From the NCBI GenBank assembly GCA_025917655.1, contig CP084609.1:1240001-1304000 (forward strand): a DNA stretch of 64,000 nt. The letters are read 5' to 3'. Below the pieces are notes generated by a model. That model was not told the DNA's origin, ran no database searches, and saw only the letters and a list, made by a program, of their open reading frames with translations. Of this stretch, positions 36,101 through 45,383 are shown in pieces. Both the position numbers and the translations under genes were made by a program. This stretch comes from Chlorella sorokiniana. Its lineage: Eukaryota > Chlorophyta > Trebouxiophyceae > Chlorellales > Chlorellaceae. Every line of letters begins with the position of its first letter. The stretch's first letter is position 1.

Positions 36101-37049
36101 CACGCCGCACCCCCGGCCCCCCCCCCCCTGTACACTAGCCCAGCCCAGGCGCCTGCCCGCCTCGCAGCACAAGCCCGTGCAGGCTTTGGCAGCGCAGTGC
36201 CTGCCATGGGCACTTGGCGGGCGGCCCAGAGCGCTGCTGCCGCCGCCTGCACCGCCGCCCGTATGCCCTCCGGATCCGCCCCTGTCTCTCCCGCTGGCCC
36301 TTGCTCGCTCTTCTGCGCTCATTGCTCGGTGCAGCATCTCTCTCAGCTGAACTGCTTTCATTGTGATGCCCCACGTATGACTGATGTATGCGTTCTGCCC
36401 TGCTGGCGACTATTCGCACGGCTGCTGTTGAAACTGACCTTCCTCCTGCACCTGCCAACTGCCTGTGTAACACAGCAAGGAGAGCTGTGGCGCCTGACCA
36501 TTCCCTGAGGAGCTGCGCTGCAGCCTGCAAGGCAGCAAGGTGCGGTGGCACCCTGCATGGGCGGGAAGAGGGTTCAGCGCGTGTGGGCAACACCGGCACA
36601 GGTCAGACCCAGCGAGCTGAACACTCGCTGCTGAGGCTCGCAGTCAGGTGGCCTCAAAAGCTACTAGGCTGTACGGACACATCTTGGCAGAGGCTCAGTT
36701 TGCATCTTACACTGCAGTGGAACTCGTGCAATTGAGCCAGCAGGCATGCAGGGGACGGGACGGGGAGAGTTGAAGAGAAAATGTGTGAAGAAATGCGGAG
36801 GGAGGGCGGTGGCCTCATGGGAAAAAAAAAAAGAGCCCATGTGTGGGAACAACAAAGGTAGCATCGATCAACGCTTTGGAAGCAACTCTCGCACGATGCT
36901 GAGGAGGATGGTGTGCAGAATGGCACCATCCAAGGTGTTCATTAAACTGGCAACGCGCAGGTACTGCGCCAAGGAAGGGCGCACATTGCAGCAACTTCCC
37001 GGAGGGATCAAAGGGGATCCCGCCGCGGCTGCAGGCCGGCGCCAGGCGT
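36101..37049. other. SNAT / Cys-rich gene tail-to-tail interval, duplicated
   Basis: 949 bp with no gene. The first ~380 bp recurs after the SNAT copies at about 44,080-44,460 and 57,020-57,420. The last ~350 bp (from about 36,720) recurs at about 44,940-45,380 before the second Cys-rich gene. It contains an A11 run at 36,822-36,832. Confidence 0.7.
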
Positions 37050-40000
37050 TCACCAGGGCGGGGACACGGGGCCGGCGAAGGGCGAGTCCTGCTTCAGCAC
37101 GCAGGAGAAGCGGCCCGTTGCGGGGTCGCACACGGCGTGCTCGATGTTGGACAGGCCCCTGCCGTTGGGGCAGGTGAGGGGGACGGGGCCGGTGCAGAGG
37201 GGAGAGGTGGCGGGCAGGAAGGTGAAGATGTCGCAGGAGCCCATGTTGCAGGTGCCCAGGGCCCACGTGTTGCGCAGCTGCTCCAGCTCCGCCTTGGACT
37301 CAGCGCCGCTGTGGGGGAGCCGTGGCAGGCTGGGGTGTGAGCTGCACGGTCGGCTGGGCCAGCGGAATGTGCGGTTCCTGCGGCTGAGCGGTTGCATGGC
37401 AGCGCCTGGCCTTGCACCAGCCACTTGGCTGCCGCTCACCAGAAGAAGCACTCGCGTCCGCACTTGAAGCCCTTGCCCTTGTCGCGGTAAACGGCGTCGG
37501 CAGGGCAGTTGTCGCTGCTGCCGGTGCAGAACTCCTCCAGGTCGCCTGCGGGGCCAGCCAGCGGGTGTGTTTGTTGTGCGGGTGTGCATGGATGGGGAGG
37601 TGGGGTGCAATGAGGGGGGCCGGCAGGGAGAGATGTAGGTGGAGGGAGGTGCAGCGGCAGAGGGAGCCGCAGGCAGCGTGGAGGGCCGCATCAATCTGCT
37701 TTGGTGTGGTGCAACAAGGGCGCGGCGCATCCGTGGCACACCACAAGGTCCAACCCCACAAACACTCACATTTGTCCTTGGCCGCACGGCACGACTCAGT
37801 GGAGGGCTTCTTGGCGTCTGTGGGGCACGTCTTCAGCTGGCCGTCGCACTTCTCCTCGGCATCGCACACGCCTAGGGGTTGGCAGCAAAGAGGTGATCAA
37901 ATTAGACATTTTGCTGCGACACTCGGGGCTTGGGCACATGCACGCGTCTGTCGGCGAGAGTGGCGGGGTCGGGTGCCGGGGCTGCTAGCCGCGGCATGGA
38001 GCCCAGTGGACCCCACCTGCGGCCTGGCGGCACACGGTCCCCTGCTGCGCCACAGCGTCGTTGGGGCATGCCTTGCTGGTGCCGTCGCTGTGGGCAAGGA
38101 GGAACAGAAGGGCAGATCGACTGACAGGTACGAAAGAAGTGCCAATCTTACAGCAGCATCCTTAATCGGAGCGCTGGCAACTCCCCTCCGGCATGCTACG
38201 CCAACACCTCAGCATGACACTCACCACTCCTCAGTCACATCGCAAAGGCCGTTAGCAGCACGGCACACGGTACCCTGCTGCACGACAGCGTCGTTGGGGC
38301 ATGCCTTGTTGGTTCCATCGCTGCGGGGGAGCAAGCAGGGACGGATGGTTCAAGTCTGATGCATCCAAGGTTAGGTGGCTCGGGCCTGAACTGTCCAGGC
38401 GTTGCACGTACAAAAGCTGATCAATGTGCAGCTGCGGCTGTGCCAGGCGACAGCGTTTCACCAAGCAGGCAGGTTCTGTCAGGTGCACAACGCTGGCGCA
38501 GCCTGGGCATCCATGCCCCATGCAGCGCAGCGCAGCTGCCCGAGGCAAGGCAGCGTGCAACGATGACGCGATGCAGGGGCGATGCAGGAGGCGGCTGGCA
38601 ACGGACCAGTTCTCCGCCACGTCGCAGAGCCCATCCGCTGGCCGGCACACCACGCTGCCATCCGCCACCCCGTCGTCCGGGCAGGAAGTGCTGGTGCCGT
38701 CGCTGCAGGGCCAAGGGGGTGGCGGGGGCTGGGTCAGGTGGCGCCAGCCGTTGTCTGGCCCGAGGCAGCCACGTCCCCGCAAGGCACGAAGCACAAAGCC
38801 TGCCGAGGCTCGCAGAAGCATTTTCCAAGTGCTGCATCGCTCACCATGACTCGGCAACATCGCACAACCCATCGGCGGGCGGCACACAGTGCCAGCGGTC
38901 TTGGGGGATGCAAAGCAGTTTCCGGTGGCAGCGTTGCACTTGCCTTCGCCGCAGGGTCCGTTGAGGGTGGCGCACTGTGGGGGTGGGGGGCAGGGGCAGG
39001 GTAAGGGGCTTGGCGAGGGTTGAGCAAGCGTCAAGAGGGGTACCGCTCCCAGCAAACAGCGCCCGCCTCGGCACGTTCCGGGGCTGGTGCCGCCGCGCCC
39101 ACCTGAGCATCGCTGGTGCAGCCGCCGCCGCCCACGGGGGGCCCGTGGGGCACGTAGACATGTCAATGACGCGGTCGCACACACCCGACACGACGCCGTT
39201 GCTGCCGGTGCACGCCGAGTTGGCGCCGCCGCAGCAGTCCACGGAGCCACAATCCACATTGCCGGCCTGCTGGCCTGCAGGGTGTGGGGTTGGGCTGGTG
39301 TTTGACAGCAAGCAAGATGGTGGGTTGGGGTGGCCGGCCAGGGAGGCAGGGGTCTGAGCAGGGGGCTGGCAGGCGCGCACCCCTAGCCAGGCGGCAGGCC
39401 TAGAGGTGGTAGGCAGTCAGCTCAAGGGCAGGGCAGTCTCAGCCCGATTCATGCCAGTCACTGCGACAGGAAGCCTTCCAAACCTGGCGTTGTACCCCAC
39501 CAGCGGAGCTCCGCTGCGCCTGCCGGGCGCCCGCGGCGTGCGGCTCACCGTCGTGTGTCTGCACGGTCAGGGTGGTGGCGGTGCTGGGGACGACGTAGAT
39601 GGAGGAGATGACTGTGTTGCACTTGTTGATGGCCTGCTCCACCGTGCCGCCGCAGGGCGAGTTCTCTTCCAGGGTGCAGCCCAGGGCGGTGGGCTCAGTG
39701 CTGTCGCTGCCCGAACCGCGGCAGCACATCCTGCGGGACGGCAGGTGGGGCGCGATGTGGCGGCGATGGGGACAGAAGGAGGTTGCTGCGCGCAGCCCAC
39801 GTCGGCATTGCATGAACAGTGCGGCGGCTTAGGCCAAAGGTGTAAGAGGCAAAAGGGTGCAAGGTGCAAGGGGACCCATCCGCCGGTGCGGTGCGGCGGC
39901 TGTGCCGTCCTCACCAGGAGAGGGCAGAGCCCTTGCACCCCGCCACGTTGACGGTGACCCGCAGCTTCTGCACGCCGTCGGTGTCGGTGAAGGAAACCTT

Positions 40001-40566
40001 GCCGGTGCACGCGGCGCAGTTGTCGGCGCAGCTGAAGGAGCACGACGGTTGGGCTGCGTTGAGGGAGGTGGGGCGCGGGGGGCAGGTTGAAGGCGGGTTG
40101 CAGGCGGTACCGAGCGCTGCACACTGGACCAGTCAGGTGGGCACCACCCTGGCAGGATTTCGAAGTATTAGGGCGATCTACCTAATTCCCAACTCCCTGC
40201 CAGTAACGACAGCATTTTATCACACTCACTGAGGTGGCGCCTGGAGTAGCCGCTGACGGGTGAGGCTGCACCAGGGGGTGGGCAACAGTGGCACGCTTGT
40301 CAGCTTACTGCCGATGCCTGCCCAAGATCCAGCGCATCCGATCGAGCAGGTGGCTGCAGGAGCCCTGCTGGGCCCTCGGGGTGAAGGAAGCTGCAAACCC
40401 AGCAGCATGGAGCCCATTGATGGCCCACTGACGGCCTGTTCAGGTCTACTGCGCGGGCTACCAGAGCAGTGCAGCCACCCTGTCAATCCCCAACAGCAAC
40501 TGCAGCACCGTGTTCCTCACCTGCGCAGGCCGCAAGGCCCAGTAGCAGGATAACCGTAGTCCTCAT
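37050..40566 (-). CDS. Secreted Cys-rich disintegrin-like repeat protein, copy 1
   Basis: Eleven exons: 40566-40521, about 40119-39915, 39730-39549, 39274-39103, 38974-38845, 38702-38607, 38320-38225, 38087-38017, 37871-37770, 37545-37440 and 37308-37050; about 485 residues. Exon 1 encodes a signal peptide (MRTTVILLLGLAACA). The body is a series of modules of the form CDGTSxxCPxDxVxxxGxVCRxxxGLCDVAEx, a pattern seen in bacterial, algal and animal secreted proteins and reminiscent of disintegrin repeats. The C-terminal exon has LGTCNMGSCDIF and CPNGRGLSNIEHAVCDP. Secretion to the cell wall or medium is inferred. Module exons 6 and 7 begin and end inside a Cys codon (TG|C), so they are phase-symmetrical. 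The gene is convergent with SNAT and has a paralogue at 45,384-48,162. I cannot assign a precise function. Confidence 0.75.
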
Positions 40567-41116
40567 TGCGTTGTCCAACTCCAGAGCTGAGTCGAGGGAA
40601 GGCACGGAGGTTTGGCAATCGATACAGATAATGGGGACGCAGATCGATGAAATTGACGCTTGCAGCGCCCATTCATGCCAATGCGCCGGCGGCTGTACGC
40701 CTTTTAGCTGACGTCAGCAAAGGGTCGAAAAGTGCACAAATGAGGGGTCGTATAAAAAATTTCTTTGAGGTTCGGCGTTACGTCTGCACATTAACTCATG
40801 AGAGAGAATAAAGGGTATCGAAAGGCAATCCGGCCGCCGGAAATCCTATGGGTCAACGTGAAATCACAGGCACCCAAGCACAGAGGACCGCTGGCCTCAT
40901 CTATCACGTCATGTGGAGTGCCGAAACCGGCATCCACTGTCAGTCCATCCAGCGCACGTTCACCATTTGACGAATTGAGGAGTTGGGTTGCAGGTTGAGA
41001 TTGTGAGGCAACGACAGGGTGAGGCAAGTGGCGGCGCCGTGCAGGACTGCGGTTGTACAACCTGCCGCTTGTGCAGCACAACAGCATGCACGATGTCGCC
41101 ATCGCCAAGCTGCTGC
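40567..41116. other. Upstream region of Cys-rich copy 1
   Basis: 550 bp, visibly lower in GC than the genes. It should contain the promoter of the minus-strand Cys-rich gene. It holds the palindrome at 40,707-40,718 and a T-rich/TATA-like stretch around 40,750-40,765 (reading TTTTTTATACGA on the minus strand). From about 40,990 it grades into sequence next to the importin-9 terminal exon. No gene. Confidence 0.5.
40707..40718. promoter_or_regulatory. CRE/bZIP-like palindrome upstream of Cys-rich copy 1
   Basis: A perfect 12-bp palindrome, GCTGACGTCAGC, whose core TGACGTCA is the consensus CRE/bZIP site. It lies about 140 bp upstream of the ATG at 40,566. A one-mismatch version sits at nearly the same distance upstream of the paralogue (48,328-48,339). 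Confidence 0.55.
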
Positions 41117-43412
41117 CTACGCGCCATGCGCCGCCGCCGACTGGAAGATCTCCTGCAGCGCCGCCAGCTGAGTGGGCGTCAGCTGCTCGCTGCCCGCCTG
41201 CATCTGCGCAGGCTGCGCCGCCGCCACGCGCTGGAAGACGTCGCGCACTGCGGGTGGGGGCGTGGGGGCGGTGCTCGTTCGGCAACAGAGGGCTCCCTTG
41301 ATGTGGAGCAAGCAGGTGGAAAGGGGGCCTCGTGGACTGTCGCCAGCCTTGTGCCGTCATTCCCTGCTGGCATGGTCTTGCAGGACCCATCCCGCAGCTC
41401 AGGGGCTGGCTGCCATTTCGGGCGGTGCAGCCCTGCAACGCATGCTGTGCAACAACGGTACGGCTGCGGCTGCGCCCGCCGCTGAGCAGCGCTGCGCTGC
41501 CTCGCATGCACCGCCATGCCTGGTGCTCAGTTCGACCACGCAAGCGCAGGGCTTGCCTCACCAAGCGCAGCCCTCCCACACCCGACGCCAGCTCAGCGCA
41601 CCTCCGGAGGGGGTGGATCCACTCCCTTGACCCCCACCCAGCAGCCCCCCTCCCAGACACACCGCCACAGCGCACCCAGAGAGGGGATGTCGAGTGCGCT
41701 GAGGGGGTCGGCTGCGCGCCGCGCCGCCTCCCGCGCGTCCACGTTTGACAGCGCAGCCTCCTCCGCGTCGTACTCCCTGTCGTCGACCAAGGCGGAGGCA
41801 AAGCGGCGGGCAGCGGAGCGAGCAGAGCCTGTGGGGTTTGCCCGGCGAGAGGGCGGAAGTGGGAGGGCGGCGGGCGCGTGGGTCGAGCGGTGGGGCGCAG
41901 GCCACAGCGTGCTGCCCCCACCAGGCAGGACGTGTGACTGAGCAGGGAGGTGGGGCAGATGGCGGCAGAAGCTGCAGGGAAGCCGCCGCACCTGGAGATG
42001 GCCCACAGCGCCCTGCCGATGAGGAAGTGCGGCGCAGTGGGGACCAGGTCCTGCTGCAGCATGTCCCCCATCAGCGCCGAATCGTCCAGCGGCGGCGCCC
42101 GCCGCCGCCCCCGCCAGCTTGACGAGCTGCTCGCTGACGGTGCCCACAGCGTACAGCACAGCTTCCCGCAGCTTCCACCAGCCCGGGCGGCCTGCCGCCT
42201 TGGCCGCCGCCGCTTCCTGCCAGCAGAGGAGGGCAGGGGTGGTGAGGGCATGTGTGTGTGGGGTGGGCAGATTGTGGTGGAAGAGGAGATGCTCCACACT
42301 AAGTACACACACGCGCCCCGCCAGAATTGGCATGACAGATGCATGTTGCATGTATAGTGTACATTTGCTGGCGTCAGCATGGCACGATTGGCCGAGTGGC
42401 GGCAGGCTGCATGGGGGCGCCCCACCTGCAGGCGCGCGCTGACTGCAGCCGCAAGCGGTGCCGCCGACCTTCCCGAACGCCTCAAACAGCTCATCCAACA
42501 GCATCTCCCCGGCTGCTCTGCAGGCAAGGGCAGCAGAAGGGTGCATGCACCGTCGGCTGCGCAGGCGGCAGGCAGCCGGCAGAGCAGCATGCAGCAGCGG
42601 GGGCCGCCGCCGCTTGGATCGAGCAAATATATGCGCAGCAGGCCCGTACCGCCTAACTCCCTTCCGCGCCCCAACACACACCGAACAAACACCCACAGCA
42701 ACCCCACCAACCTGACTGTTGAGAAGTCGTCCTCCTCGTCAGCCACATACAGGTTGGGATCCCCCCCCACCGCTCAACCTATGGACCGGAGGAGAGCGCG
42801 AGGATGGCCAGGCAGGGCGTGCGGTGGGCGGGGGAGTGTGAGGGCGTGGTCTGCGCCAGCGGCCGCAGCCGACGGGGTTCAGGCCCTGGGGTGCCCCCTC
42901 CCCTCCCCCAGCCCCCGCAGGCACAGGCGAGCGCACCTTCTCCGCAGTCATCTGCATGTAGCCCAGGGTGAGGGGGAGCAGGTGGTGCAGCTGCGCCCGC
43001 AGCAGGGCCTGGTACCGCTGGTTTCCCACCAGCGCCAGCACTAGCTCCAGCAGCTGCGAGATGAGGTCGCCAAAGGACGGCGCCGCCTCGCCCTCTGCAG
43101 GGGGCATCAAAGGCTCCGCTGGCTTGGTTATCGGCCGGGGGCGAGGCTCCGGCCGTGTGGATGAGGCAGGGGGAGAGGGCGGCGGGGCCAGGGCACGCAT
43201 GCTGCCGGGAGCAGCTGGGCGGCAGGGGCGCATGCGCGGCTGCAGGGGCGGGGCCTCGCGTGGGCGGGCGGAGGGGTTGCAGGGGGAGCGTGGAGCCGGA
43301 CAGCCAGGCAGCAGCACAAAACAGGGCGCCGCCTGCCCATCCGCGTCCACATCCCCCTCCTGACCCTCCATCGCTGTCCACCACCAGCTCGCAGAACAGC
43401 GGCAGGCTTCTG
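41117..43412 (-). pseudogene. Importin-9 copy 1, internally deleted and truncated
   Basis: Importin-9 is a HEAT-repeat nuclear import receptor. This copy keeps the last exon (41,117-41,247: DVFQRVAAAQPAQMQAGSEQ), the penultimate exon (about 41,668-41,830: DAREAARRAADPLSALDIPS), and, directly upstream of that intron, exons from the N-terminal half: 41,960-42,220 (WWKLREAVLYAVGTVSEQLV), 42,430-42,510 (MLLDELFEAFG), 42,720-42,770 (ADEEDDFSTV), 42,930-43,100 (LVLALVGNQRYQALLRAQLH) and about 43,370-43,412. Compared with the copy at 57.5-64 kb, everything corresponding to about 58,220-61,895 is missing (join near 41,945), and the 5' part is cut off at about 43,412, where SNAT intron sequence begins. 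It cannot encode a full receptor. It shows clear base divergence from the other two copies. Confidence 0.85.
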
Positions 43413-44076
43413 CGTGCCCCCAGCCAGCCTTTCTTCCCAAATGTGCCCAGCGCCCATGGGCTACGTTCCAGGGAGGGCCCAGCTGCTGCCGTGGCCCATG
43501 TCGCTGGTGGCTCTTGCAAAGCCAAGCAGCTGCAGGACACAAAATGGGGGGGGATGAGCCGCAAGTTGGCCACCGATGGCGCCCTGTCTGCCGTGATTTG
43601 GGACGTGGCAGCGGCGCCTGCCTGGCAGCGCGGCGGCCTGGGGCGGGCGCTGGTGGAGCCTGACCGCCTCGCTGGTTCACAACGGCATCACCACCATCAC
43701 GCTGTATGCGGGTGGGTGCGCTGTGGGTGCGCTGCTTGTGCGTTGTGAGAAGAGGGTGGCGTGTGTGTGTGGTGGGGGCCTGCGCTGTGTTGGATAGAGG
43801 TGATTACAAAGGGCGCAACGCAGCAAGAGCCCGACGTGGAGTCCGCCCTTCAGCTCAGGGCAGGCCAGGGTGGCACCTCACCTCTGCTGCTGCCCTGCCA
43901 TGTGGTGCCCTCCAAGCGCACCAACTCTGCCCCCTGTCCCTCCCACAGAGCCGGGCGTGGTGGGCCTCTACCAGAAGCTGGGCTTCGTCAGCGACCCCGA
44001 GGGCATACGCGGAGTGGCCTTCCAGTCCAAGCAGTCCAAGCTGGGGCGCAGCATGGCGGCGGCGCTGCGGCGGTAG
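43412..44076 (+). pseudogene. SNAT acetyltransferase copy 2, 5'-truncated
   Basis: Homology to the SNAT gene starts inside its intron 3 (35,391 equals about 43,412). The exon 4 equivalent (43,565-43,711) keeps SAVIWDVAAAPAWQRGGLG but has lost two bases after the acetyl-CoA loop (the gene's GAGCGCCTGACT became GAGCCTGACC), shifting the frame. The exon 5 equivalent (43,949-44,076) is intact and reads GVVGLYQKLGFVSDPEGIRG to the same stop. Exons 1-3 and the transit peptide are absent, so it is a pseudogene. It abuts the truncated importin-9 copy. Confidence 0.88.
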
Positions 44077-45383
44077 CAAGCGGCGCGCACCGCCCCCTGG
44101 GTCCACCCCCGCTCTCCCCCTCTGTACACTAGGCCCGCGCGGGTGCCCGCCAGCCTCCTGGCACAAGCCCAGCAGGCGTCGCCAGGGCAATGCCTGCCGG
44201 ACGCCACATTGCGCTGCTGCCGTCGCCGATGTCACCCCCGTTGTCCCTGTGTGCCTGCCGCCGATGTCACCCCCGCTGTCCCTGCGCTCATCCCTCTGCG
44301 CTCATTGCTCGGTGCAGCACCTCTCTCAGCTGAACTAACTTCATTGCGATGCCCCATGTATGAGTTCCCGCCCTCCTGGCGACTATTCGCAACGGCTGCT
44401 GCCACAACCTGACCTTCCTCCTGTTGCACACTCTGCTTTTGTAACCTAGCAACAGGAGACGGGTGTTCAGACGGGGGAAAGGGGCAGAGACTTGGTGGGG
44501 AGCAAGGGATCCCGTGCGCTGGGGATGTAGCAGGGGCAGCATCCCTGGATGCTTGGAAGCAATTCGCGCATGAGGGGTGGGGCCTGGTGGCCGCTCCTGC
44601 CTGCACAGCTGCCTACGCGCCACCACGCATGCAGCTGGCTGCAAGATCTGCTGCAGTTTTTCCAGCACATTCGCCGCCAGTTGGTGCGGGCCGGGGTCCA
44701 CACCAGTGATGGGGAGTTGTGGGGACTCCTTGCCTGTGAGGCAGTAATCGTGGGGACGCTCCCCACTATTGTATGGAAGACTGTTTGTTAAGTGCTGCAG
44801 GCGGCCCCCATGCAGGTGTCGTTCTTTGTGCTGGCACCAGCAGGTGGAGCCAGGTGAAGACGGCATGCCGGGGTCTGCGGGCTGCCGGCAAAAAAATGCA
44901 AGCACGCATGCCTGAGCAGGGATCCAAATGCATCTTACACCGCACTTTGGAGCTGGCAGGCGTGCAGGGCAGGAAAGGGAGGGCAGATGTGGTTGCTCTC
45001 AGGCAAAAAAGGAAGGGGAGAAGGGCTCATGGGGAAAGGGAGCCCATGCTTGGGAAGGAGCAATGTAGCATCGCTAACACGCGAGCAACTCACTTTGCAA
45101 AGCATGGAATGGTTTGTAGAATGGGATCACAACTCAATCAACATCCCCAGGGTTGACAGGCAGAGGCCTCATTGGGGGCACAAGGAGTGGGCCCGCGCAG
45201 GGGAACAACAAAGGCAGCAACAGAGCTCGACGGCACCCACAGCTGGAGGCAATGCACGCAGAACAGCATCAAGAAAGGCGTTTCAAAACCTACTGCCAGG
45301 CAGTCAACGCACAAGTTGGTATCACAGCAACCACACAGGGCTCAAAAGGGATCTTGCGGCGGCTTCAAGCCGGCCTCAGGAGT
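44077..45383. other. Duplicated SNAT flank, importin-9 remnant and spacer
   Basis: No gene. 44,080-44,460 matches the SNAT 3' flank (36,101 onward). 44,520-44,710 is a decayed relative of the importin-9 terminal exon and its flank (compare 57,450-57,650). 44,940-45,380 matches the sequence just beyond copy 1 of the Cys-rich gene (36,720-37,050). Confidence 0.7.

Noticed and set aside
40441-40550. Plus-strand reading rich in Cys/Ser next to the Cys-rich gene start
   Set aside because: It is antisense to the signal-peptide exon, lacks a start or splice context, and is not conserved at copy 2.
40791-42770. A 659-codon minus-strand frame
   Set aside because: It crosses intron and exon blocks of importin-9 copy 1 in a mostly wrong frame. 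The conserved importin segments switch frames inside it.
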